Shown: in pieces, positions 1-7,784 of the stretch
Layout of the letters: the number at the start of each line of letters is the position of its first letter
Position numbering within the stretch: position 1 is the stretch's first letter
Assembly (NCBI GenBank): GCA_945863035.1
Contig: CAMAZH010000021.1
Span: 1 to 42,603, forward strand
DNA: 42,603 bases
Reading direction: 5' to 3'
From: Chitinophaga pinensis
GTDB lineage: Bacteria > Bacteroidota > Bacteroidia > Bacteroidales > GCA-2748055
The notes under the pieces: model-generated
Databases searched by the model: none
Told to the model about the DNA's origin: nothing
What the model saw: the letters and a program-made list of their open reading frames with translations, nothing else
Translations under genes and position numbers: made by a program

Positions 1-144
1 TTCTATTCGTCAGACCGGGATTTTGCCTACGGCTTCCTTCAGATTCCATCTCACGATGGACACCCTTGCCTTTGGCTAACGCTTCCTACTGTCAAGGCGC
101 GTTCGGGACTTTCACCCTATAGTCATCGCCCATGCCGGGCGCAC
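1..144 (-). mobile_element. Group IIC intron, 5' end (domain I), truncated by window edge
   Basis: Read on the minus strand, the first bases inward from 144 are GTGCGCCCGGCATGGGCGAT, the GUGYG 5' splice-site start of group II introns. The rest of the 144 bases follows, block by block, the domain I core I recall from the Oceanobacillus iheyensis group IIC intron of known structure: a GGGTGAAAGTCCCGAAC block, a CAAGGGTGTCC block, GATGGAATCTGAAGGAAGC, and a GGTCTGA(C/G)GAA block. The intron lies 7 nt behind the stem of the HU-gene terminator, and insertion behind terminator hairpins is the known habit of class C introns. It continues past base 1, so its reverse transcriptase/maturase, catalytic domain V and 3' end cannot be seen, and neither can whether it is intact. 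The match is from memory, not from a covariance-model search. Confidence 0.9.
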
Positions 145-181
145 AAAAAAAGGCTGTCTCAGTTTTTGAGACAGCCTTTTT
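145..181 (-). terminator. Bidirectional rho-independent terminator of the HU gene; intron target
   Basis: A perfect 10-bp stem (152-161 with 167-176) has a five-base loop and is flanked by seven A (145-151) and five T (177-181), so it can terminate on either strand. On the minus strand it follows the HU stop codon by about 20 bases, and its seven-U tail runs directly into the first G of the group II intron at 144. Confidence 0.9.
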
Positions 182-199
182 AAAGCAATAAGAATATTT

Positions 200-472
200 T
201 TATTGAACTGTTTTTGCCAATTCGCTACCCGCTTTGAATTTCACAACTTTCTTAGCTTTAATAGTGATAGGTTTTCCAGTTTGTGGATTTCTACCAGTTC
301 TGGAGTTTCTTGCTGAAACTGAGAAAGAACCAAATCCAACCAAAGCTACGCGATCGCCTTTTTTAAGCGCTTTTGAAGTGGTTTTTACAAATGCATCGAG
401 AGCTCTTTTTGCATCAGCTTTAGTTAATTTAGCTTCAGCAGCAATTGCATCAATTAATTGTGCTTTGTTCAT
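200..472 (-). CDS. hup: HU-family DNA-binding protein
   Basis: A 90-residue histone-like protein, the standard length for HU. It starts [11 protein letters not shown], has the two N-terminal helices, the VGFGSFSV turn around residues 45-52, and the beta-arm [15 protein letters not shown] (about 55-69), whose proline intercalates into DNA. HU acts as a dimer that bends and compacts DNA non-specifically in the nucleoid. The gene is monocistronic: it has its own consensus promoter (521-551) and a strong terminator (145-181). The group IIC intron inserted behind that terminator leaves the reading frame and the terminator stem untouched. Confidence 0.97.
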   Translation of the reverse strand: MNKAQLIDAIAAEAKLTKADAKRALDAFVKTTSKALKKGDRVALVGFGSFSVSARNSRTGRNPQTGKPITIKAKKVVKFKAGSELAKTVQ

Positions 473-520
473 AATAAAAAAATTTAGGGTTAGTAATCAT
501 TAAAGTGTCAAATGTTAAGG

Positions 521-551
521 CAAATATAGGGGATTTAACGGTTTTAGCAAA
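521..551 (-). promoter_or_regulatory. Promoter of the HU gene, Bacteroidota consensus
   Basis: On the minus strand, TTTG (548-551) is followed by exactly 19 bases and then TATATTTG (521-528), a perfect match to the Bacteroidota sigma-ABfr consensus TTTG-N19-TAnnTTTG. Transcription would start near 514-516, giving a leader of roughly 40 nt. Confidence 0.85.
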
Positions 552-692
552 TTTAGGCGCTAAAAAATGTGCATTTGTTGATAAACTGATAAAAAAAGTT
601 CATAAATGCGGAGAAAACGCCCATTTAAATGAGGTTTCAGCAGGTCGGGCAAGAGTTAACAACCATATTTTTTCTCGAATTTCAAATTTAGA

Positions 693-723
693 TTTCACCA
701 TAATAAAAATTGTATTACTTTTG
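693..723 (+). promoter_or_regulatory. Promoter of tRNA-Ser
   Basis: TTTC (693-696), then 19 bases, then TACTTTTG (716-723), a perfect TAnnTTTG -7 box with a one-off -33 box. The predicted start near 730 leaves about 60 nt before the mature tRNA, to be removed by RNase P. Confidence 0.7.
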
Positions 724-791
724 CGACCTGTTCATTTACACATTCTATTTAAAGAGACAGTATCTCCTTCGTTAAAGCTACGGGGAATAAA

Positions 792-878
792 GGAGGAATG
801 GCAGAGCGGTCGAATGCGGCGGTCTTGAAAACCGTTGTACCTTCGCGGGTACCAGGGGTTCGAATCCCTTTTCCTCCG
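792..878 (+). tRNA. tRNA-Ser (anticodon UGA)
   Basis: The acceptor stem GGAGGAA (792-798) pairs with TTCCTCC (871-877), with discriminator G at 878. The D arm starts GGCAGAGCGGTCGAA, the anticodon loop is CTTGAAA with anticodon TGA, and the T arm is AGGGGTTCGAATCCCTT. Between them lies a long variable arm (about 836-853), which marks a class II tRNA. The 3' CCA is not encoded and must be added enzymatically. Confidence 0.97.
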
Positions 879-888
879 CACATCAAAA

Positions 889-914
889 AGCCCGGTTGCA
901 AATGCAACCGGGCT
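889..914. terminator. Bidirectional terminator after tRNA-Ser
   Basis: The inverted repeat AGCCCGGTTGCA (889-900) and TGCAACCGGGCT (903-914) is flanked by A residues on the left and TTTT on the right. It terminates the tRNA transcript on the plus strand and could also stop the facing aldo/keto reductase gene, whose stop codon lies about 80 bases away. Confidence 0.85.
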
Positions 915-994
915 TTTGTATTTATTCTACTTATAAAAGCCTTTCTTTAATCTGTGGCTTTATTACTCTTAAAGCCCACCGATATAAACAAGCC

Positions 995-1858
995 TCACCC
1001 TCTCACGCTGGCCTCCGGCAGTCGTTTCTGAATATCCTTCAGCTGCTCGATACTTTCAATCCCAAGGGTAAAAGCATCGATGAATTTTGCCCCGGTGTGA
1101 AATTCCAAACACTCGTCCTTCTTATGAACCAACTTGCCCGCACCATAAACCTTCATCCCAATTATTGCCTTTCCATTGGCTTTCATGCGGGTGAGAACCT
1201 TTTGCACTTCATCGATATCGGCATCCATGGCCACACCTCCGGGATTGTAACGGGCAAGGTCAACATCGACCCAGGGTTCATCCGCAGCTGTTTCAAGAGC
1301 GCCAATGGAGTGGCAGGAAATCCCATGAGCTTTAATTATCCCCGACTCCTTCGCCTCGGCCAGAGCCTCCATAGCCCCTTTCATGTTCATATTCCACTTT
1401 GAATCGGTTACGGCATGAAGCAGAACCATGTCGAGCCGGTCGGTTCCGATTTCCTTTCTGAAACGATCCAGATCGGCCTTTACACCATCATAGGTCTTGG
1501 AGTTGGTTTTGGTGAGTATCACAACCTTGTCCCGGTCAATTTTCGTAAGGGCCTCTTTAAGATGAGCATGCGTGCCATATTGATCGGCAGAGTCCCAGAA
1601 GTTAATACCTTGGTCAAATGCGGCCCGCAGCAAATCGGCCATGCCCTTAATCCCTAGCTGCCGACTCTGATTTGAACTTCCGTTCCATCCGCTTGTTCCT
1701 GTCCCCATTGCCATGCGCGACAACTCAATGCCAGTGTTTCCAAGTCGAACCCTGTCGTAAGGATATAGCTTTTTGTTGCCAGCCAACGCGTAATAGGGAA
1801 AAGCCGAGAGAAGAGCAGAACCGGCCAGACTATATTTCAGAAAGTTTCTTCTTTTCAT
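995..1858 (-). CDS. Aldo/keto reductase with twin-arginine leader
   Basis: A 287-residue NAD(P)H-dependent oxidoreductase of the aldo/keto reductase superfamily, (beta/alpha)8 barrel. The catalytic tetrad is visible as D89 (NFWDSAD), Y94, K117 (ILTKTNS) and H148 (VLLHAV). The protein starts MKRRNFLKYSLAGSALLSAF, a Tat-type leader (RRNFLK followed by a hydrophobic stretch), so it is probably exported folded to the periplasm or anchored there. Bacteroidota genomes carry many such Tat-leader oxidoreductases, and the substrate cannot be told. It stands alone, convergent with the tRNA-Ser unit. Confidence 0.9.
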   Translation of the reverse strand: MKRRNFLKYSLAGSALLSAFPYYALAGNKKLYPYDRVRLGNTGIELSRMAMGTGTSGWNGSSNQSRQLGIKGMADLLRAAFDQGINFWDSADQYGTHAHLKEALTKIDRDKVVILTKTNSKTYDGVKADLDRFRKEIGTDRLDMVLLHAVTDSKWNMNMKGAMEALAEAKESGIIKAHGISCHSIGALETAADEPWVDVDLARYNPGGVAMDADIDEVQKVLTRMKANGKAIIGMKVYGAGKLVHKKDECLEFHTGAKFIDAFTLGIESIEQLKDIQKRLPEASVRG

Positions 1859-2123
1859 TGGATCATAGTTAATGAAGGAGTTTACATCAATTATAACTAA
1901 ACAGTAAATATCTGTTTTTTGTTGACCTATTGAAAAACATTTTTTTTAAAAAAAAGCATTTCTTTTATCTGATAGAAACTCAAAATAAAGGAATTCCAGT
2001 TCTTTGAAAGCAAATCATTACTATTTGTTAAAAAGATTCTGCAACTGTCAACAACTTTAATGATTATCCCCCCTCCCCCCAAAAACACAATCGGCCTTTT
2101 GGCTAATTTTGCAGTTCAGCAGG

Positions 2124-2837
2124 ATGATAAACCCATTAATATCCCATGAAATTGTGAGAATAACACTCAAGATCGCAGCTCATCTATTTACCATATCCTT
2201 ATTGGCGTTACTGATAGCTACCCTTATCAACCCGAAAAAAACCAATCGTTTTGTCAGAGACACTGTGGGACTTACCTGTATTGATTACAAACAAGGGGTT
2301 TATAGCAAAAAGCTGACGAATATAATTCCTGATTATATTGCCCAATCTAAAAAAACCGGAATTATCAAATGTAAGGACGAAAGTGAAGTAATGGAAAGAG
2401 TATCTGCCGGAAAACTTGTAAAAATCAATGATGGAAAGGGATACAATGTGGGGGAATTATCCCATAGCTACCCGTATCTCACCAAAGCTGCGAAAGATCT
2501 GCTTATTGAGATCAGTATACGGTTCAGGGAAAAAATTTCAGATACCCGTCTCAGAGGATCCTCCTTTAAAATCACTTCGCTTACGCGCACAACAGAAAAA
2601 CTTAAAAACCTCAGGGGAGTAAACTCAAACGCTTCCATGAACAGTCCACATCTTTATGGAAATGCATTTGATATAAGCTATATCAGATTCTCAACCCGAA
2701 AACTCTTCGTTACAAACTGCGATGAGAAATACCTGATGGAAGCACTTGCCGAGGTTATCTGGCAACTCAAAAAAGAAAAGAAATGCTGGGCTACTTTTGA
2801 GCGGCAGCAGAATTGCTTTCATGTGGTTGCCCGATAA
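2124..2837 (+). CDS. DUF5715 / M15-peptidase-like exported protein
   Basis: A 237-residue protein with one N-terminal hydrophobic segment (about residues 12-34), a probable signal anchor that places the rest in the periplasm. The C-terminal half resembles the zinc peptidase fold of D-Ala-D-Ala carboxypeptidases and DUF5715. The likely zinc ligands are H176 and D183 in SPHLYGNAFDIS and H233 in CFHVV near the C-terminus. The family is taken to act on peptidoglycan peptides, but the substrate here is inferred. I start at the ATG at 2124. An in-frame TTG at 2109 lies inside a candidate -7 box, TAATTTTG (2104-2111), so it cannot be the start if that promoter is real. No operon partner is seen. Confidence 0.8.
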   Translation: MINPLISHEIVRITLKIAAHLFTISLLALLIATLINPKKTNRFVRDTVGLTCIDYKQGVYSKKLTNIIPDYIAQSKKTGIIKCKDESEVMERVSAGKLVKINDGKGYNVGELSHSYPYLTKAAKDLLIEISIRFREKISDTRLRGSSFKITSLTRTTEKLKNLRGVNSNASMNSPHLYGNAFDISYIRFSTRKLFVTNCDEKYLMEALAEVIWQLKKEKKCWATFERQQNCFHVVAR

Positions 2838-2949
2838 AGAAACCATCCGGGTAGATTATTCAAGTCGGAAATGAGTTGGTAAAATCTTATGGTATGCCCT
2901 TTTCAAACTTTTTATGCAAAAAATAAGACCGCATTCATAATACCAAATT

Positions 2950-3717
2950 TTATCTGAAAACATATCCGATTGTAAGCCGAACCCTGCTGTATGCTTCTGT
3001 CCGGTCCCTCTCCTGAACCCACTGGTGAAGCGGGGTAAGATGATAATTAAGCTTTTGGAAATGATACGAAAAAGTAAAAAGAAATGAGGCATTGTCGTTG
3101 AGAATTCTTTCAACTCCGGCTCCAATGGTTGAATGCAATCCCCCGTAACTTTTATAGGAATAATCCCAATCATTTGCCCTTTTTTCACCCGGGATGGTAT
3201 AGCCGGCACGGAGAATCAGCAATGGAGAAAGTGAACGGATATTGGAACGAATTCTTATGCCGGCTGAAATGGGAATTTCCATCCGCTCATAAAACTCCAT
3301 TCCTACCTCTCCCGATGCTGTCAGGTAAGAATTATAGCGATAACCCAATAATACGCTTAGGCCTGGAATAACAGCACTTCCTATGGCGCTGTTTCCGGAG
3401 CGAATCAGAAGTTCGCCGTTAACCCCAAACTCCAGACCCGGCTTGTTAAACTGCAAAGCTTTGTACTCAAAAAGCTTTTCTCTTGTCAGGGAGTCAAGTT
3501 CTGACCTGTCGAAAACCCACAAATCTCCCGAATGGCTTAAAATTTTAACCTTTCCGGAGATACTGTCAGGAATTAAAGAACCCCGGAGAATACTTCCATT
3601 CGACAAATAAACAACATCTTCGAAGCGCTGAGCATTAGCACTGCTCATGAAAACAAGTTGAATAGAAAGGAATAAAAGGATTACCAGGGGATGCAATGAA
3701 GATTTGAGAATGTTCAT
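2950..3717 (-). CDS. Secreted outer-membrane beta-barrel-like protein of unknown function
   Basis: A 255-residue protein with a signal peptide (MNILKSSLHPLVILLFLSIQ through ANAQ). A short N-terminal region (VVYLSNGSILRGSL) resembles the opening of many Bacteroidota outer-membrane proteins. The rest alternates hydrophobic and polar residues (GLEFGVNGELLIRSG, SYLTASGEVGMEFYER, FLFTFSYHFQKLNYHL) and ends VRLTIGYVFR, with an aromatic-basic terminus typical of a small barrel. The start at 3717 is preferred over an in-frame ATG at 3753, because the latter would lie upstream of a clear -7 box at 3741-3748. No specific function is recognised. Confidence 0.75.
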   Translation of the reverse strand: MNILKSSLHPLVILLFLSIQLVFMSSANAQRFEDVVYLSNGSILRGSLIPDSISGKVKILSHSGDLWVFDRSELDSLTREKLFEYKALQFNKPGLEFGVNGELLIRSGNSAIGSAVIPGLSVLLGYRYNSYLTASGEVGMEFYERMEIPISAGIRIRSNIRSLSPLLILRAGYTIPGEKRANDWDYSYKSYGGLHSTIGAGVERILNDNASFLFTFSYHFQKLNYHLTPLHQWVQERDRTEAYSRVRLTIGYVFR

Positions 3718-3740
3718 CAGAAAAGGTTTATATATGGATG

Positions 3741-3748
3741 CAAAATTA
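3741..3748 (-). promoter_or_regulatory. Promoter -7 box of the beta-barrel gene
   Basis: TAATTTTG on the minus strand matches TAnnTTTG exactly. A weak -33 element (ATTG) lies 17 bases upstream. The leader would be about 18 nt. This box decides the start codon of the gene at 3717. Confidence 0.6.
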
Positions 3749-3757
3749 AACAAATAC

Positions 3758-3792
3758 GTTGCGCCAATACAATTTTGGTATTCCGACGCAAC
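3758..3792. repeat. Interrupted inverted repeat in a divergent promoter region
   Basis: GTTGCG (3758-3763) and AATAC (3766-3770) are mirrored by GTATT (3778-3782) and CGCAAC (3787-3792). The arms have slightly unequal interruptions (2 and 4 bases). It sits between two divergent genes and overlaps the expected -33 region of the minus-strand gene, so it could be an operator or an RNA stem. Confidence 0.45.
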
Positions 3793-3850
3793 CCATTGAA
3801 ATGTTTTTTCATCTTAAAAACAGTAAATGTAAAAATATAAACTATTAACC

Positions 3851-5140
3851 ATGAAAACCTTAAAAAATCTTTTATTAATCAGTGCTCTGGTACTTATTTT
3901 CGGCGGTTGCCAGGAGGAAATTACGGAGACTTACATGGTAAACGTGCCGGTTTACATGGACAGACAGGATTTTAGAAAATCCGTGAAAATTACTGAATCG
4001 GAAAATATTGTTGAACCCGGAAAAATATACTTCAAGGATAATCTAATTTTTATCAACGAAGCTTTAAAAGGAATTCACGTGATCGATAACCAAAATCCCT
4101 CTGAACCTGTTTTTCTGGCATTTATCAATATTCCTGGAAATATGGATATGGCAATCAAGGACAGCATTCTTTTTGCCGATAGTTTTATTGACCTGGTTGC
4201 ACTGAGTATAAGTGATATCAATAACATCAAGGAAGTTGGCCGGGTTGACAGCATTTTCCCATACACTCTTCCTCCCCTGACAGGGGGAAACCAATTTCCA
4301 ATCGGTGAAATTGATGCAACTCAGGGTATTGTTGTTGGTTGGGAAACTAAGGAAGTGAAGATGAAAGTTGAAAGTCAGAATAACTTCCCATTTTTGCGGC
4401 GCTGGGATTTCATGGCTGAAGACGCAATGTTTACCAAAACCGCCAACAGCATAGGTGGATCCAATTCAATGTCGGTGGGTGTTGGTGGTTCAATGGCACG
4501 CTTTACTATTTTCAATAATTTCCTGTATACGGTCGACCAATATAACCTGAAGACTTTCGACATCGATGAGCTTTCACAACCACTTCTGGTTTCTGATCAG
4601 GGCATTGGATGGGGAGTAGAAACTGTATTTCTGTATCAGAGCAAGTTGTTTTTCGGTACACAGACAGGAATGATTATTTATAGTCTTAATACGCCTGCAA
4701 GTCCTTCCTATCTATCCACCTATAGCCATTTCAAAAGTTGCGATCCTGTTGTGGTTGAAGGAAATTTCGCCTACGTCACCCTAAGGGCAGGTAACCTTTG
4801 CGGGGAAGCAACCAGCCAGCTTGATGTAATTGATGTCACTGATATTTTAAATCCAAAACACGAAGAATCCTACCCCATGCAGGAGCCTTATGGACTGGGT
4901 ATTGACAACAGTACTCTTTTTGTGTGCGATGGAGAGGCAGGTCTGAAAGTTTACAATGCCAGCAATCCGAAAGATCTGGTTCCAATAACTGTTTTCCCGG
5001 ATGTTAATGCCTTTGATGTTATCCCTTTTAACGGTGTTTTAATGATGATTGGTAAGGATGGGCTTTACCAGTACGATTATACAGGGCCTGAGAATATGAG
5101 TCTGCTGAGCTACATTGCAATTAACAGTCAGGGAAAGTAA
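3851..5140 (+). CDS. LVIVD-repeat surface lipoprotein
   Basis: A 429-residue lipoprotein. Its signal peptide ends in a lipobox with Cys20 (IFGGC). The mature protein begins CQEEITET, acidic residues right after the lipidated cysteine, which resembles the Bacteroidota export signal that sends lipoproteins to the cell surface. The rest consists of repeats of the LVIVD type (KGIHVIDNQNPSEPVFLAFI, TSQLDVIDVTDILNPKHEES, AGLKVYNASNPKDLVPITVF), which fold into a beta-propeller. The molecular role of LVIVD proteins is not established. The gene is followed by a 16-bp perfect hairpin (5145-5179). The neighbours do not point to a pathway. Confidence 0.85.
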   Translation: MKTLKNLLLISALVLIFGGCQEEITETYMVNVPVYMDRQDFRKSVKITESENIVEPGKIYFKDNLIFINEALKGIHVIDNQNPSEPVFLAFINIPGNMDMAIKDSILFADSFIDLVALSISDINNIKEVGRVDSIFPYTLPPLTGGNQFPIGEIDATQGIVVGWETKEVKMKVESQNNFPFLRRWDFMAEDAMFTKTANSIGGSNSMSVGVGGSMARFTIFNNFLYTVDQYNLKTFDIDELSQPLLVSDQGIGWGVETVFLYQSKLFFGTQTGMIIYSLNTPASPSYLSTYSHFKSCDPVVVEGNFAYVTLRAGNLCGEATSQLDVIDVTDILNPKHEESYPMQEPYGLGIDNSTLFVCDGEAGLKVYNASNPKDLVPITVFPDVNAFDVIPFNGVLMMIGKDGLYQYDYTGPENMSLLSYIAINSQGK

Positions 5141-5144
5141 AGGG

Positions 5145-5179
5145 TTCACGCAATCCCGATAGTATCGGGATTGCGTGAA
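5145..5179. repeat. Perfect 16-bp inverted repeat without a U tract
   Basis: The arms 5145-5160 and 5164-5179 are fully complementary around a three-base loop, with core CCCGATAGTATCGGG. It lies 5 bases after the LVIVD stop codon, so it probably ends or protects that mRNA. The bases that follow are A rather than T, so it is not a textbook intrinsic terminator on either strand. It may belong to a dispersed repeat family. Confidence 0.75.
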
Positions 5180-5256
5180 AAAAAAACAGTTTCGCGCTAA
5201 GACTCATAGAAAATGGGTTATCCTTCCCCTCTCCCAAAATAAAAAAACTTTGCGCC

Positions 5257-5538
5257 ATGCAGATTATTGAGGAACGACTCTCCAAAGCATTCTTTTTCAA
5301 TGCTTACTCAACACAAGCTCTGATGCCCGGCAAATTAGTTGCCACCAATGAATATAATGATATTGACGGAATGATCTTATGGCTGGTAAAAATGGAGAAT
5401 TTCCTCACACGTCCCTATGAGATGCGGGCCGAGTCGAAAAGCTCCAATATCTGGGCATGGGCGGTATCAGTTGTGTATGTTGTGTTTGTGGGAGTCGGCC
5501 TGGTTTTGAGGCTTGTCAGAAAGATGGATACTCAATAA
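5257..5538 (+). CDS. Small hypothetical protein with C-terminal membrane segment (doubtful)
   Basis: A 93-residue open frame starting at ATG 5257. The N-terminal 70 residues are soluble and match nothing I recognise. The C-terminus contains one hydrophobic segment, WAWAVSVVYVVFVGVGLVL, followed by RLVRKMDTQ, which would give a single-pass tail anchor. An imperfect -7-like sequence, AACTTTG, stands just before the ATG, so a nearly leaderless transcript is possible. The end overlaps the TonB-receptor gene by 7 bp in convergent orientation. It could be a real small membrane protein, a remnant of a larger gene, or chance. Confidence 0.4.
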   Translation: MQIIEERLSKAFFFNAYSTQALMPGKLVATNEYNDIDGMILWLVKMENFLTRPYEMRAESKSSNIWAWAVSVVYVVFVGVGLVLRLVRKMDTQ

Positions 5539-7784
5539 ATACTTCCACTGAACCTCAATCCAAAACTCCTTTGCGGTCTTATATCCCCTGGCCTACCCAT
5601 ATATTCGGCATTCGTCAGATTCTTCACTGCAAATGAGAGCTTGTAATGTTCGGTTATGCTATAGCCAAGACCCATATCCATTAGTATGTAGCTGCTACTG
5701 TTGCGGTTCCAGTAATCGAAAAAACCGGGGAGAATTGCCTCCCGGGTTTCTTCACCCAGAAACACATCATCGATGTTGAGAATTTTTGATTTGGCAAACC
5801 AGTCTATGCCAATATCAAATCTTCTGTAAGTCGAATTTATGCTAAATTTACCGGAGTGCTTGCGGCGGTATTTAAGGTAAACATCTGAATTCTTATGGGC
5901 AATGTCATCGTATTCAACCGGGTGCAAAAAAATATAACCACCTGAAAAGCTTGTCCTTACTTCACCTGAAGTGTAATTCAGAAAATATTCCATTTCAAAC
6001 CCATAAACCCTCGATTGTTCAACATTGGTAGCTTTAAAACCAAAATCGAAAATTCCGGATACAGGGTCTGGATAAATACCAAAAACATATTCGATCAGCT
6101 CGGTATTCCGGGAATAGAAAACCGACAAATCGGCCTGTCCGCTTAAATTACCCAATCGCACGCCCTGTTTAATGCCTAATTCGGAATTCCAGCCTGACTC
6201 TGCCTCAATGAAAGGATTGGGAAAAATTCGTACACTTCCCAAGCTGGTTGAAGCATGTTTTTCCGCAATGGAAGGGTATCTGTATCCCTGACCGAACGAT
6301 GCCCGAAGAAAAGTATGATCACTTGTACGGTAATTAATGCCGGTTCTGAATATCGGCACGATCCTGTCGCTTATCCCGTCAAGCGAATTATATTCCAAAC
6401 GCACACCGGCAATAAACTTCATCCGGTTGATCGGTTTAACTTCTGCCTGAGCCATCCCTGCCAAATTGATGCCTTCGTGATTTCCATAGAAATTTGAAGT
6501 GATGAGGCTGTAATTTTCCGATATCCCCAGGTTCATGCTGAGAATATTGGATAATTTGTACCAGCTCTGATATTCCGCAAACCAGTTCAGGGCTTCAGAG
6601 TTGTTTTGTTCTTTCTCGGGATAGAGGTTCTGATGGGATTGAATCCTCATCCGGAGATCGTGTTTGTATCGATCCGATTTTTTCAGGCTTAGGAAAGGAT
6701 CCACAGCGAGGAAATTCCCATGGAGCTGCAAAGCAGTCGAACCGGCTTGTTTAAGAGCTCCGGTGCTGGCATTTTCCCACAGCAAGAAATCTCTTTTGAC
6801 AGTAATTCCTGTGTTGAGATTTACACCATAACTTAATCCCTCTATATTTTTATTATGCTTTTTCAAACTGAAACTTAACCTGCCAAGTTTTTCATCGTTC
6901 TTACTTCTGTAGCCTTCGTCGGTGAGGGCGCTTACCGCAATTCCAATATCGGTATTGCCATACTTCTGCAGATGGGAAAATGAAGCAGCGGCGTTCATTC
7001 TTGGGGAGTCCCACCATATCCAGCTATTTTGCTTTGGTTTATCGTAGAAACCCGATTCGACAAAAAAATGAGTGACAGGCTGTTTACTTGCCTCAGCGGT
7101 TCGGAAATTTATTACCCCGTTTAACGCCGAGGATCCATACAAAACGGAGGCTGCTCCTTTAATAATTTCTACCTGCGAAAGGTTTTCAAGCGGCAGAAAC
7201 TGCCATTTTATGTTCCCGGCGTCGGCCGAAACAACCGGCAAACCATCAATAAGTGCCAGCACCCGGCTCCCCGCTCCGTAACTGAACCCGCTTCCTCCGC
7301 GAATGGACGCCTGCCCATCGAGAACCTCAATCCCGGGGCTTTTGTTGATTAATTCCTCTGCGTCGGTGATATGGTTTTTTGAGAGGATATCCGGCCTGAT
7401 AATGCTCAGAGAAACCGTGGACTCGGATATTTTCTGCTCGGTTCGATTGGCACTTACAACGATCTGATCAATTTCGTTTATTACCTGCTCCAAACCCACA
7501 TTAAGCACTATTGTGTCCCCCGGATCCAAGTGTAAGGATTTGGTAAGGGATTTATACCCGAGGTACTGAAAAGCAATACTGAGGTTGCCTAGGGCTGCTG
7601 AAAAACTATAAAAGCCATTTGCATCGGTAATTGTACCTTGCTTCTTACCATAAATAATATTTGCACCGATGAGCGGCTCCCCCGAAACACTGTCAAATAC
7701 CTTACCTTTTACAATCCCGGTTGTATCAGAAGCGTTTACATTAATGGATAGCAACAAACATAATGCAGCAAAAATGCTTCGCAT
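5532..7784 (-). CDS. TonB-dependent outer-membrane receptor
   Basis: A 750-residue receptor for TonB-driven uptake across the outer membrane. A signal peptide is followed by a carboxypeptidase-regulatory-like domain (about 24-110: GIVKGKVFDSVSGEPLIGAN), then the plug (about 115-235, with RVLALIDGLPV and VEIIKGAASVLYGSSALNGV), then the beta-barrel, ending SFGLRFSGSIY with an aromatic last residue. At 750 residues it is the size of a siderophore, cobalamin or metal receptor rather than a SusC protein (about 1000), and no SusD gene follows. The start is taken as the ATG at 7784, which shares its A with the TGA stop of the upstream lipoprotein gene (TGATG). A GTG one codon earlier is less likely. 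No riboswitch is visible upstream, so the ligand is unknown. Confidence 0.92.
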   Translation of the reverse strand: MRSIFAALCLLLSINVNASDTTGIVKGKVFDSVSGEPLIGANIIYGKKQGTITDANGFYSFSAALGNLSIAFQYLGYKSLTKSLHLDPGDTIVLNVGLEQVINEIDQIVVSANRTEQKISESTVSLSIIRPDILSKNHITDAEELINKSPGIEVLDGQASIRGGSGFSYGAGSRVLALIDGLPVVSADAGNIKWQFLPLENLSQVEIIKGAASVLYGSSALNGVINFRTAEASKQPVTHFFVESGFYDKPKQNSWIWWDSPRMNAAASFSHLQKYGNTDIGIAVSALTDEGYRSKNDEKLGRLSFSLKKHNKNIEGLSYGVNLNTGITVKRDFLLWENASTGALKQAGSTALQLHGNFLAVDPFLSLKKSDRYKHDLRMRIQSHQNLYPEKEQNNSEALNWFAEYQSWYKLSNILSMNLGISENYSLITSNFYGNHEGINLAGMAQAEVKPINRMKFIAGVRLEYNSLDGISDRIVPIFRTGINYRTSDHTFLRASFGQGYRYPSIAEKHASTSLGSVRIFPNPFIEAESGWNSELGIKQGVRLGNLSGQADLSVFYSRNTELIEYVFGIYPDPVSGIFDFGFKATNVEQSRVYGFEMEYFLNYTSGEVRTSFSGGYIFLHPVEYDDIAHKNSDVYLKYRRKHSGKFSINSTYRRFDIGIDWFAKSKILNIDDVFLGEETREAILPGFFDYWNRNSSSYILMDMGLGYSITEHYKLSFAVKNLTNAEYMGRPGDIRPQRSFGLRFSGSIY

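Larger units (their letters stand above)
473..791. other. Intergenic region between HU and tRNA-Ser (319 bp)
   Basis: This gap holds no credible gene. It contains two outward-facing promoters, one for HU on the minus strand (521-551) and one for tRNA-Ser on the plus strand (693-723). An open frame reads through on the plus strand, but it crosses the HU promoter and runs into the tRNA, so it is not called. Confidence 0.7.

Noticed and set aside
505-828. 107-residue open frame on the plus strand
   Set aside because: It crosses the HU promoter and ends inside the tRNA-Ser gene; its sequence has no family likeness.
896-1402. 168-residue open frame opposite the aldo/keto reductase
   Set aside because: It is an antisense shadow of a gene with an intact catalytic tetrad.
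2109-2123. TTG start at 2109 for the DUF5715 gene
   Set aside because: It overlaps a candidate -7 box (2104-2111), and an ATG at 2124 gives a normal signal-anchor N-terminus.
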